Positions 8,987 through 18,484 of a stretch of DNA of 40,519 nucleotides are shown piece after piece. This DNA comes from Prochlorococcus sp. AG-432-D11. Lineage in GTDB: Bacteria > Cyanobacteriota > Cyanobacteriia > PCC-6307 > Cyanobiaceae. The stretch is taken from NCBI GenBank assembly GCA_003212885.1, contig QCOP01000008.1, positions 1-40,519 of the forward strand, given 5' to 3'. Under the pieces are notes generated by a model. The model was given only the letters and a program-made list of their open reading frames with translations. It did no database searches and was not told where the DNA came from. A program made the translations under genes and the position numbers. Numbering within the stretch: position 1 is the stretch's first letter; each line of letters starts with the position of its first letter.

Positions 8987-9206
8987 AATGAAATTTTTAT
9001 GCAATAAAAGTCAACATTTATTGGTTAAATATTAACTATTTCTTATATTATTTAGGTATCTAAATTAATTATTGCCACCTCTTTTAGAATTAATAGATCT
9101 CTTCAGAGAACTATGGATTTTGTATTATAAGCTCAATCAATCTTTGTAGTTTTTATTTCATTAGAATCTTAGATTATCAGGCCTCTATTTTAATGGGGAA
9201 ATAAGT

Positions 9207-10298
9207 TTATATCTCTTCATTTCTCCATTTAATTAGGTTGTAAAGTGTTTCTTCAACAATTCCAGAAGCTATAGAAGCTTTTGATTGTTTGATACCTTCA
9301 TGGAGTGTTTTTGATCTACCAGAGAACCAGAGGTAGGCTCCTGCGTTCCATTGAAGTGGTTTTAAAAAAGGTCCTTTGTTTTTAAGAGCATTTAAAGCAT
9401 TTTCTTCCCAAATATCAATACCATTCCACTCAGGATCTTTAGCGTAACAATCATAGTCTCGAGGGTGAAGGATTAAGCGTTGATGCTTATTTTGCTTCAT
9501 TTGACTTGTGATGCATGCTCTGCTTATTGGCAAATCAGTGCTCCCTTCAAGCCCTTTGACGGTTATTGCATTAAGTTCCCCTGCTATTTTGAGAGATTTC
9601 CATGCTCTATCTTCTGTAGGGGGATGAACAAAGCCACTTACTAGCAGATGCTCACCTTGATGAGTTGTCCATAACAACTCCATGCTCGCTATAGGTGGAC
9701 GTTTACCTACTTCATCGCGATATGAGATTATTGAATCTGCGAGTGGGAAATGATCAGGTTGATGTATTAAGGCAAAATTATTTTTATAAAATCCAGATTG
9801 CACTTGATTGATTGAAAGACCGCCTAGGTTTGCCCCAAGTGCCTTAAATAATTCCTGGGCAGTGACACCATACTTGATAGGCATTCTTTTTCCGCCATGA
9901 AGTATAACTGGCTGTTTATTGGCAAGAAGAACTAATGAAGTAAGTGGGTATATAGGTGAAGTTTTGCTTCTGCCATCAAAGGGCATTCCAAAGCAGATAG
10001 GCTGTAACTGATCATTTTTTGAGCGTAATTTAGGCCCAAGTTCCCTATAGGTGTCTAGCATGCCGACTAATTCTTGAGGTTCAGGCCTTCTTATTCGATG
10101 AGCAATCATAAAAGCCCCAATTTGGGCTGGAGTAGCTTTTGAGGTAAGAATGAACTTTAGTGCTTCAGATGATTCTCTGCGGCTAAGACCTTTACTGGTC
10201 CCTTCACCACTGCCAATTTTTCTTAAATAATACTTAAATTGATCTGTTGCTTGAACTTCTATCGATGAAATCACTTTGACTTTGGTTTGTTCTAGCAT
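9207..10298 (-). CDS. anthranilate phosphoribosyltransferase/glycosyltransferase-like protein, CnaT-like
   Basis: TrpD-family helical N-terminus (SRRESSEALKFILTSKATPAQIGAFMIAHRIRRPEPQELVGMLDTYRELG) and nearness to nirA. Confidence 0.75.
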   Translation of the reverse strand: MLEQTKVKVISSIEVQATDQFKYYLRKIGSGEGTSKGLSRRESSEALKFILTSKATPAQIGAFMIAHRIRRPEPQELVGMLDTYRELGPKLRSKNDQLQPICFGMPFDGRSKTSPIYPLTSLVLLANKQPVILHGGKRMPIKYGVTAQELFKALGANLGGLSINQVQSGFYKNNFALIHQPDHFPLADSIISYRDEVGKRPPIASMELLWTTHQGEHLLVSGFVHPPTEDRAWKSLKIAGELNAITVKGLEGSTDLPISRACITSQMKQNKHQRLILHPRDYDCYAKDPEWNGIDIWEENALNALKNKGPFLKPLQWNAGAYLWFSGRSKTLHEGIKQSKASIASGIVEETLYNLIKWRNEEI

Positions 10299-10381
10299 TT
10301 ATTCTCTTAATTCGATCCTTAATTCCCTGTAGCAATATATACATTTTCAATGAATTTCGTATTCCTTTACACTTCTTGCAT

Positions 10382-11104
10382 TTATTGAATGCAATTATGA
10401 GCTAGTTGCTTCTGCACTAATTCTAAATTTCTTCCTTGAGGTAATATTTTAACAAGAGTCTCTAAAGTAGTTTTGCTATTTTGAGATCTAATACAGCCTA
10501 ATGCTGATATTGCTTTCTCTGAAGTAATAGAAGAACCTGATATTACTAAGTCTTTTAGTTTACTCACTATTTCTTCCCCATCTCTTCTTTGAAGTATTGT
10601 TATAACTTTGATTAAAATTTCATCACGAAAATCATCAAAAATTTCGTTCATTGCGTTTAACAGCTCATTATTGGTCATTAGATGAGCTTTGAAACTTAAT
10701 AATTCTAGTCCTGCAAGCTTTGCTCTTTTGCTAGGCTCTTTAATAATTTTTTCTATCAATTTACTTGGAATAGAAGCCCCCCAGCATGCTAATGATTCAT
10801 ATATTTCAATGTTATAATCATTACTTTCTTCTTCCAAAAGTAGATCTAAGAGAAACTCTCTAGATCCATCTTGATGGGAAATCCCTGCTGCTTTTATAAG
10901 AGGTGATTGAACTCCATATTTCTTCAATAAGATTCTGATTACTTCCCAGCCTTCCTTCTCCATTGTGCCTAGGCGTTCTGCAATTAAAGCCTTTAGACCA
11001 TCGGAAAGATCATTTGAGTAAATTTCTTTTAAAGAATATGGATCAATAGAGTTTTTACGATTGCTAAGAAGCTTTATTATTTCATCTTCATTAACTTGGC
11101 CCAT
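10382..11104 (-). CDS. HEAT-repeat-like protein next to the nitrite genes
   Basis: 240 aa, alpha-helical repeat pattern; upstream of the cnaT-like gene on the same strand. Confidence 0.5.
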   Translation of the reverse strand: MGQVNEDEIIKLLSNRKNSIDPYSLKEIYSNDLSDGLKALIAERLGTMEKEGWEVIRILLKKYGVQSPLIKAAGISHQDGSREFLLDLLLEEESNDYNIEIYESLACWGASIPSKLIEKIIKEPSKRAKLAGLELLSFKAHLMTNNELLNAMNEIFDDFRDEILIKVITILQRRDGEEIVSKLKDLVISGSSITSEKAISALGCIRSQNSKTTLETLVKILPQGRNLELVQKQLAHNCIQ

Positions 11105-11280
11105 TTCTACTTTTTTTAATCAAAAAATTAATAATTTGATTATACATTAAAAATTTTCTAATAAATTTAAAATCCATTAAAAAAAGTTTGTTAATTTATT
11201 AATTTCATAGCATTGATTTTAAATCGATCAAATAAATACCAGAAGCAGGCATTAATATATTACCCTTTTTAGTCAAAAAA

Positions 11281-11310
11281 TTTGGGGGTAAATGCAAATT
11301 TACCCCCAAA
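11281..11310 (-). terminator. Intrinsic terminator of the nirA-focA unit
   Basis: TTTGGGGGTAAAT-GCAA-ATTTACCCCCAAA 13-bp perfect stem; minus strand continues with TTTTTT. Confidence 0.85.
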
Positions 11311-11333
11311 CGATAAGAATAATTTTTTTTTAT

Positions 11334-12251
11334 CTATCTTGCTCCTAGCTCTGCAGCAAGTTCCCTTTCTAATTTTTCATCATGCACTGTAGGTAAGACA
11401 TTATTCATTTTTGTTCGATGTGTGCTATAGAACAGCATTCCTATAAATACCATTCCTCCAAGAATATTGCCTAGAGTTACTGGAAGGAAATTCCAGAAAA
11501 TTACTTTTATAAAAGGGACTCCTGATCCTAGGAATGGACCTGCTGTATGAAGGAACATATTGACTACAATATGTTCCATACCCATTGTTTGGAATGCTGT
11601 TATAGGTAGCCAACATGCAAGGATTTTTCCTGGAACACTTTTACTAACTAGAGCCATCGTCACTCCTAGGCATACAAGCCAGTTCGCGATAACTCCTCTT
11701 AAGAATGCTAAAAAGAAACCTGTACTTCCTAAGGATTCATATTTGACTAATACATTTGCTTTGTTTAATGCAATTATCTTTGCTGCTACTGCGGCCCAAC
11801 CTTTACCACCGTCTGCCACTGAAAGTGGTTCTAAAGTTCCTGCACTTGTAAGACTTATTGATAACAAATAAGCAACTAAAACGGTTCCTAGAAAATTTCC
11901 AATCCATACCCACATCCAATTTCTAAAAGTAGCTTTCCAAGAACTTTTGCCTGCCCAGGTTGCCATTGGAAGTAAAGCAAAGTTCCCTGTTACAAGTTCC
12001 ATTCCAAACAGAACTATGCTTGCGAACCCGAATGGGAATAATACTGATCCTAAAAAAGGCATTTTGGATTGAATTCCTACAGTAATTGCAAGACATGTAG
12101 CCAATCCCAGAATTGCTCCGGAATAAAAACCGCGTAGCAACAAATTTTTGACACTAACTGTTGATTTCTTACCACCTGCGGTAATCATTCCATCTACTAA
12201 TTCATTAGGTAGGACATAGTCCATTTGTGATGCTGTGGGATCCATTGGCAT
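11334..12251 (-). CDS. focA: formate/nitrite transporter family (FNT) protein
   Basis: 305 aa; FGMELVTGNFALLPMATWAGK, WVGNFLGT-like and NWLVCLGV segments typical of FNT channels; adjacent to nirA. Confidence 0.9.
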   Translation of the reverse strand: MPMDPTASQMDYVLPNELVDGMITAGGKKSTVSVKNLLLRGFYSGAILGLATCLAITVGIQSKMPFLGSVLFPFGFASIVLFGMELVTGNFALLPMATWAGKSSWKATFRNWMWVWIGNFLGTVLVAYLLSISLTSAGTLEPLSVADGGKGWAAVAAKIIALNKANVLVKYESLGSTGFFLAFLRGVIANWLVCLGVTMALVSKSVPGKILACWLPITAFQTMGMEHIVVNMFLHTAGPFLGSGVPFIKVIFWNFLPVTLGNILGGMVFIGMLFYSTHRTKMNNVLPTVHDEKLERELAAELGAR

Positions 12252-12287
12252 TTTAAAAAAGTGTTTTTTGGTTGAATTGTTTAGGTT

Positions 12288-12431
12288 TTAACCGCTAAAT
12301 CGGTTCATGAATCGTGAAAAGATGTCGTTTCCTCCTTCCTCACGATTAATTTCTGGCTTGTCAGTTCCTGATTCGTTAAGCCAATTAACGAATCGGGAAA
12401 AGATATCACTACGAATGGGTTTAGTAGACAT
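12288..12431 (-). CDS. 47-aa small protein with internal duplication, between focA and nirA
   Basis: MSTKPIRSDIFSRFVNWLNESGTDKPEINREEGGNDIFSRFMNRFSG; 32 nt after the nirA stop. Confidence 0.7.
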   Translation of the reverse strand: MSTKPIRSDIFSRFVNWLNESGTDKPEINREEGGNDIFSRFMNRFSG

Positions 12432-12463
12432 AATTTGTAATAGGTTTTGATTAAAAAGGCAGA

Positions 12464-14083
12464 TTAAGTCTTATAACTGCCTTTAAGAAAAATGCTTAAT
12501 TTATTAATCAACTTGCCAATAATCTCTCTTTTCCTTACTTGATGATGCTTAGATTTGGCTGAGAAATTTTCTATAAGTAATGTTTTTAGTAATGGTTTTA
12601 ATTCTTCAGTAGGTATACCTTTATGTAATAAATTTCCAAGCTTCTTATCAGGTCCTTGAGCACCACCGATGCTAATATCAAATGCTTCAACCATTTTCCC
12701 GTTGGCATCTTTAGCTTTGGTTCCTGTTAACCCAATTGCCCCCATATAGGCTTGCCCACAGCTATTGGGACATCCTGTCCAATGAATTTTTATCTCATTA
12801 GATAATTCGATTTCTGCGTCAAGTTCTTTAGCTATTTTTTGAGCTTGATCTTTGGTATTGGTTAAGGCAAAACTGCAATATGTATTACCTGTACATGCAA
12901 CAGTTCCACTGGCTATTGGAGTTGGGGATAAAGGGAATTTTGTTAGTAATGAATCAGCCTTAAACTCTTCAAGCTTCTCATCTTTTATACCTGTAATAAT
13001 TAAATTTTGATCTTCAGTTAATCTAATTTCGCAATTACCATAGGTTGAACTTATCTTTGCGATATCTAATAGATCCTCTCCCGTAAGTCTTCCAACAGGT
13101 ATATGTAATCCCGCAAAGTTCAAGCCCATTTGTTTTTGTGGGTGAACGCCAAAGAATGATCTTGGTTGTATATCAAAGTGTGATCCAGGATCATGCAAAA
13201 GCTCCCCATATTTCTCCTCAACCATTCCTCTGAATTTTTCAATACCTATTTGATTTAGAAAGAACCTGAATCTACCTTTCGGCCTTTTGTCTCTTTCGCC
13301 ATTATCTCTCCATAAAGAGATGATAATCGAAGTCATTCTGCAAATTTCATTTTCATTTATCCATGCATTCAGAGGGACTGCATATTCATTCATCTGTGAA
13401 GAAAGAATACCTCCTATCCAGACTCCAAAACCTAGGATACCTTCCTTTTCTACCGGGTGAAAAATAATATCATTGTGCAAAAGAAAATTGTCTTTTGAGC
13501 CTGCAACAGCAGTATTCCATTTCCTTGGTAAATTAGAAAATTCTTGATTACCATTATTCTTATTAGTTAAGAAATCATTTAGTATAGCTGTATATTTTCT
13601 GGTATCAATAATTTCCTTTGGATCTATCCCTGCTAAGGGATTACCTGTTACATTGCGTGGATTATCGAATCCCGATTGTGTTGTATATAAACCACAACTA
13701 TGAAGCCTTTCAAGTATATCAGGAAAATCACTAATAAGAATTCCTCGAAGTTGAATATTTTGTCTTGTTGTTATATCACAGCTGCCATTCTCTCCATATC
13801 TATTGACAATAGAAGCAATTATTTCTATTTGCTTTGTATTTAGTATCCCATTGGGTACTCTTAATCTCAGCATAAATTTTCCTGGTGTTTTTGGCCTCCA
13901 GAACAATCCATACCATTTTAGTCTTAATTCACGATCAGTTTTATCTATATTCTCCCAGCCAATCTCTGCAAATTTGTTTATTTCTTCTCCAACTTCTAAA
14001 CCATCTTTTGATGCTTTATTCTGTTCTATCTTATTTAATTTTTTGCCATTTAGATATGGTCTACTATAACTAGTAGAAGTCAT
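12464..14083 (-). CDS. nirA: ferredoxin-nitrite reductase
   Basis: ACTGNTYCSFALTNTK and HWTGCPNSCGQAYMGAIGL siroheme/[4Fe-4S] motifs. Confidence 0.93.
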   Translation of the reverse strand: MTSTSYSRPYLNGKKLNKIEQNKASKDGLEVGEEINKFAEIGWENIDKTDRELRLKWYGLFWRPKTPGKFMLRLRVPNGILNTKQIEIIASIVNRYGENGSCDITTRQNIQLRGILISDFPDILERLHSCGLYTTQSGFDNPRNVTGNPLAGIDPKEIIDTRKYTAILNDFLTNKNNGNQEFSNLPRKWNTAVAGSKDNFLLHNDIIFHPVEKEGILGFGVWIGGILSSQMNEYAVPLNAWINENEICRMTSIIISLWRDNGERDKRPKGRFRFFLNQIGIEKFRGMVEEKYGELLHDPGSHFDIQPRSFFGVHPQKQMGLNFAGLHIPVGRLTGEDLLDIAKISSTYGNCEIRLTEDQNLIITGIKDEKLEEFKADSLLTKFPLSPTPIASGTVACTGNTYCSFALTNTKDQAQKIAKELDAEIELSNEIKIHWTGCPNSCGQAYMGAIGLTGTKAKDANGKMVEAFDISIGGAQGPDKKLGNLLHKGIPTEELKPLLKTLLIENFSAKSKHHQVRKREIIGKLINKLSIFLKGSYKT

Positions 14084-14233
14084 GATTTGTTCTTAGAAGG
14101 TGTGTAAAACTAGATTAGAAATTTATGATGAAATGAACTTTTCATTTCACTATTCTTTCTCTATGGGTTACAGCACTTCAGAACGAATGGCGCGCTGATG
14201 AAACTATTAACCATGAATATCAAATTCTTCTTA

Positions 14234-14247
14234 GTATCAGATTTTAC
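14234..14247. promoter_or_regulatory. Putative NtcA binding site in the nirA / CbiX-cobA divergent promoter region
   Basis: GTATCAGATTTTAC matches GTAN8TAC exactly. Confidence 0.7.
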
Positions 14248-14355
14248 ATTTTTAAAAATTCTTTTGAATTTCTATATTTGTCTCATCTAATACATTGAGG
14301 ATTCAGCAGTTGTTGTTACTTAAATAAACAGTTTTTAAAATTTGCTTTAGTAGTA

Positions 14356-15252
14356 TTGGCGGCCAATTTCCCCCAACCACCTAATAGTTCCTTGTTTAAG
14401 CATCATCCAGACTTGGTGCATGGCAAAGAGGTCCCTATCCAAAGTGCTTCTAAAGTGCTTAGGACGATTACCGTGAAGTCTTTTGGCAGTAGAGCCAACT
14501 CTCTCGCTATGAGAAGAGAATGTGGCTTGAGTTCGATAGTTTCTTTTTCGCATTTGTATGAACTTTTGAACAATGACCAAACAACTACAGCACTTAATCC
14601 TGCCATTGATCCGTGGCGGTTGATACGAAATAAATCTTTTGGTTGTCGACCTCGAGTGATTCGTCTCATTGTGCACGGCTCATCTGATGGAAGACCACAT
14701 CCTTTAATTAAATCAATTGCAATGGGTTTGGAAAATATCCGCGGAGTTCCTGTAGAAATAGAAGTATTAACATCAAAAAAAAGTATGGAGTCATCATCTG
14801 ATTCAATTTGGCTTGTACCTTTATTGTTGTTGCCTGGTTCTCATACTAGAAAAGATGTTCCTCTCATAGCTTCAAGACTTAGAACTCAAGGGGTTAATGT
14901 GGGAATATTGCCTTTTTTAGGAGCCTTGAAATCTTGGTTATATATTTTGCGACATTTAATTCAGATTGAGTTTCAAGATGAACCTATCTGTTTTACTCAT
15001 CACCCAGTAAAAAACCATTTATTTAATCGCTATACAGACTATTTGTCTAAAGAATTAAATGCTCCAGTGATACCAATTAATGATTGGGACTCTTTCAACT
15101 CAGCTCATAAATTATGTTTTTCACCAATTCCTCTTTTTTTATCTCCTAATAAGATCTCAAGTTGCTTGGAGAACTATGGAAAATATTCAGCACTTCTTGA
15201 GTGGAAGTTGGTTAGAAATGATCTAATAAGTTTATTGGGATTATTACCATGA
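14356..15252 (+). CDS. CbiX/sirohydrochlorin chelatase-like protein (start uncertain)
   Basis: RPRVIRLIVHGSSDGRPHPLIKSIAMGLE and VPLLLLPGSHTRKDVPLIASRL; overlaps cobA by ATGA; TTG start in the ORF track. Confidence 0.7.
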   Translation: MAANFPQPPNSSLFKHHPDLVHGKEVPIQSASKVLRTITVKSFGSRANSLAMRRECGLSSIVSFSHLYELLNNDQTTTALNPAIDPWRLIRNKSFGCRPRVIRLIVHGSSDGRPHPLIKSIAMGLENIRGVPVEIEVLTSKKSMESSSDSIWLVPLLLLPGSHTRKDVPLIASRLRTQGVNVGILPFLGALKSWLYILRHLIQIEFQDEPICFTHHPVKNHLFNRYTDYLSKELNAPVIPINDWDSFNSAHKLCFSPIPLFLSPNKISSCLENYGKYSALLEWKLVRNDLISLLGLLP

Positions 15253-16067
15253 ATAATAAGAAACCTGGAACTATTTATCTTGTTGGGGCAGGACCTGGTG
15301 ATTCAGAGTTATTAACTTTAAAAGCACATCGCTTAATAAAAGAATGTGATGTGATTATTTATGACTCCTTGATATCTCAAGAAGTTTTAAATATGTCAAA
15401 AAAAAATTGTCAATTATATTTAGTAGGGAAAAGGCGAGGTTATCATTCTGTTCCTCAATCAGAAATTAACTCCTTATTATTGGAAATGGCTCATCGATAT
15501 GGTTCTATTGTTCGCTTGAAAGGTGGAGATCCATTTTTATTTGGAAGAGGTGCAGAAGAAGCTGCCTTTTTAGAAAGAAAAGGTATTAATGTTGAGGTTG
15601 TACCAGGAATTACCTCCGGTATTGCAGCTCCTGCATATGCTGGCATACCAGTGACTCATCGTAAAGCTGGTTCTTCGATTACATTTGTTACTGGTCATGA
15701 GAGCTTTGGTAAGAATAAAGCATCTGTAAATTGGGAATTGCTTGCTAAAGCAACTGATGGATTAGTTATCTATATGGGGCTACACAACATTGTTAACATC
15801 GTGAATGGATTGATTAAAGGTGGAATGAATCCTTTGACTCCTGTAGCGGTAATCCAACAAGGAACTGTCATTGGACAAAATGTAAAAAAAACTAATATAG
15901 ATAAGTTGGTTTCTACTGTAAAAAAATATGGTTTTGTCTCTCCTTCAATAATTATTATAGGGAAAGTAGTGGACTTTCAGGTTGAATCATGTGCACCACC
16001 TTTAGCAAATCAAACTATGCCAATTGCATTTAAAACTGAGGACTTGGTTAAAGCTACAGCAAATTGA
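15249..16067 (+). CDS. cobA: uroporphyrinogen-III C-methyltransferase
   Basis: TIYLVGAGPGDSELLTLKAHRLI, RLKGGDPFLFGRGAEE, VPGITSGIAAPAYAGIPVTHR. Confidence 0.95.
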   Translation: MNNKKPGTIYLVGAGPGDSELLTLKAHRLIKECDVIIYDSLISQEVLNMSKKNCQLYLVGKRRGYHSVPQSEINSLLLEMAHRYGSIVRLKGGDPFLFGRGAEEAAFLERKGINVEVVPGITSGIAAPAYAGIPVTHRKAGSSITFVTGHESFGKNKASVNWELLAKATDGLVIYMGLHNIVNIVNGLIKGGMNPLTPVAVIQQGTVIGQNVKKTNIDKLVSTVKKYGFVSPSIIIIGKVVDFQVESCAPPLANQTMPIAFKTEDLVKATAN

Positions 16068-16077
16068 TTAACTCTTT

Positions 16078-16386
16078 TTATGAATACTGGTTTTGGTACA
16101 TCTCATCTACTTCTATCATTTCTAAATCATTGTTATGGCTAGAACATTTGTACATTAAATTGATAACTCTATTGACATCAATATTTCTGTCTGCAACATC
16201 TTGCCAAAGACGATTAACTAATTCTTCATCACTTACAATAAATTGAGCTTGAACTAAATCACGCACAAGGGCAAAAACTGCTTGGCGATCATTTCGGATC
16301 CTTGATTCTTCTTCCCTAAACTTTGTTTCAATGGAGGAGGGCACTTGGGATTTATGTAAAACCACTTTAGTTGCGCGATATATCAA
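16078..16386 (-). CDS. conserved hypothetical protein (start uncertain)
   Basis: 102 aa ORF, charged soluble protein. Confidence 0.55.
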   Translation of the reverse strand: MIYRATKVVLHKSQVPSSIETKFREEESRIRNDRQAVFALVRDLVQAQFIVSDEELVNRLWQDVADRNIDVNRVINLMYKCSSHNNDLEMIEVDEMYQNQYS

Positions 16387-16659
16387 TTATTCTTTCAAAA
16401 GTTCTTTCATTTGCCATGAGTATTTATTTTGGTTTCCAATCTAAAGATGGGTTTGAATTTTTTGGAACTTTGTGAATGTATTTCTTTGGATTAAATTATA
16501 TGATGATAGAAAATTCTAAGTAAATTTTTTTGATTTATAAGAACTTTAAGATGAAATTCAATCTAAGATTATCTATGCTTATTTTTTAAAGAAGGTTTTA
16601 TAAGATTGTTTATTTTGTGGAAAACTAAAATATTTAATTATATTAGTTACTTCATTAAA

Positions 16660-17055
16660 CTAAAAGCTCTTCCATAAAGACATATCTGATTGACCTGATG
16701 ACCTTTGCATCCAAGCTATCTTCCAGATGCCATCGATTTTTCTAAAAATTGATGTTACTGTTGGCAAATCATTATTGGGTGTACCTTTATATGTGAATTT
16801 TGACCCAAGTGTAAAAACACATATAGCAGCATTTTCACAAAAAAGATTAAGCCTATGGACCATAGTAATTTCAGCACTTTCTAATACTAAGTCTCCAGAA
16901 GACCACATCTCTTCAAATCCTTTTGCGTCTATTGGATTACCACTTGGCCTTATAAATAAAAAATCTGAAGTTGAGTTATCTATGAAGAATGAACCCATTC
17001 TCTCAGATGATGCGAATGCCTCAAGTATTGAAAGTATGGTATCTTTATCAGACAT
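16660..17055 (-). CDS. SnoaL/NTF2-like (DUF4440-type) protein
   Basis: FKMEEMWSSGDLVLESAEITMVHRL-type fold pattern and terminal TVTSIFRKIDGIWKIAWMQRSS. Confidence 0.65.
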   Translation of the reverse strand: MSDKDTILSILEAFASSERMGSFFIDNSTSDFLFIRPSGNPIDAKGFEEMWSSGDLVLESAEITMVHRLNLFCENAAICVFTLGSKFTYKGTPNNDLPTVTSIFRKIDGIWKIAWMQRSSGQSDMSLWKSF

Positions 17056-17331
17056 TAAGTTAGAAGTTTCTTAGTATATTAATTATTACATATTTTTCAA
17101 TAATTTTCTATGTTAAATGCATTGTTTTAGATTCTTTTGATAAAAATACACTTATTTAAAATAAGAAATTCCTCTCTTAGGTCGCTTTTAACTCTTCTAC
17201 ATTCATTCTTTTGCGTAGTAAGATTATTCTCACCGAAATTAGCCTAAAGATTTCTTTATGAATTGTTGGAAGCTAAAAACAGCTATATTAAATTAATTTA
17301 ATCATTTACGAGAAGATGCATTTTAAGTTTT

Positions 17332-17703
17332 TTAAGCAACTTTTTCTTCTTCTTCAGTAATCGCTTCAATCAGCTCTGGACTAAATGAGGCAAGCTCATC
17401 ATCATCTTCAACGGAGGCTTTAACATCTGGGGCTACTTGTTGAACAGCTTTTAAAGTCTCTACATTTATTGGATCTGCATCCGAAGAAGTTGACTTATTA
17501 GAATCAAAGGGGCGCGAATACTTAGCTAAAATTCCTACTAGACTCCTTAGAGATGCAACTAGGTCCTTGCATATTTCATATAATTTCTTGAGCTCGTCTG
17601 TAATCACCTGTTGGGAGTCTTCTTTAACTAAGTATGTAGTAAGAGTCCAGCCAGTGATCCCAAAAATAAATATGGAGAAAGATACAGTAATCAGAGGAAA
17701 CAT
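17332..17703 (-). CDS. single-TM hypothetical protein with acidic C-terminus
   Basis: N-terminal TM, coiled middle region, acidic tail ELIEAITEEEEKVA. Confidence 0.6.
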   Translation of the reverse strand: MFPLITVSFSIFIFGITGWTLTTYLVKEDSQQVITDELKKLYEICKDLVASLRSLVGILAKYSRPFDSNKSTSSDADPINVETLKAVQQVAPDVKASVEDDDELASFSPELIEAITEEEEKVA

Positions 17704-18002
17704 AAAGTTAGATCTATTTTCCTATATATATCTATTCTTGTTAGATATTTCAAGGATCAGTGTATTTTTTCTAGATTTAGAGTCTGATGGACTTAGGGCC
17801 TAATAAAATCTAGTCTCTATACGTTGGGTTTAATGACCTTTAATAGGTTTTGAATTGAGTTGCAGTCTTAGCTCTATTTTTGGTTGGAAATTTTTCTTTT
17901 GTTGCTAATAATTCGAACTCCTAGCCATGCCCCACCCCAAAAACAATAGCAGCAGGTAATCCAAGAGTTGGTAGTTTTATGATTTTGTTCGTTGGTCATG
18001 AA

Positions 18003-18244
18003 CTATATAGAACCATGTAATTCACGCTTATAGGCAACACTCTTTTCAGAAACAAAATTTTTTAGCTCTAGTGTAGGCACAACCTTCTTGGCATATTCTG
18101 CAACGCCATTTAATTCACTAAGGACTTTAGGGCCTTTATTTATAAGATCTTCTTTGTTGTCCAAAGGTCCTAGGAATCTAAAATGATCTGTTTATGCGTA
18201 GGTTCTGGAGTTATCCTTTAGTCCCTTGCAATTAAACTTTCCAT
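18003..18244 (-). pseudogene. Degraded small ORF (frameshift plus in-frame stop)
   Basis: MESLIAR / GLKDNSRTYA*TDHFRFLGPLDNKEDLINKGPKVLSELNGVAEYAKKVVPTLELKNFVSEKSVAYKRELHGSI*. Confidence 0.4.
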
Positions 18245-18484
18245 GAATTTGTAAATAAGAAGTTGAACATTTTGATTTTAATTGTAAGCAAAGAGTATTT
18301 ATGGAAGTTGATGTAGATTTCCTATTGGATTAAACTGACTAAAAGTAAGCATTAGTTAATTGATTTTTGTTTGATTGGAATGATAGATAGGTACTCTTTG
18401 AGAAGAAAAGTATGTAATTTCCTACATTGGTAGTTGGTAAAAATTTGGGCAGTTATAGATTTTAATTTTGTCTCAGTTTTCAAG

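Noticed and set aside
11560-11871. Plus-strand 103-aa ORF
   Set aside because: Shadow ORF antisense to focA
13803-14073. Plus-strand ORFs of 88 and 62 aa
   Set aside because: Antisense to the N-terminal region of nirA
16727-17074. Plus-strand 115-aa ORF
   Set aside because: Antisense to the SnoaL-like gene, which has the better protein pattern
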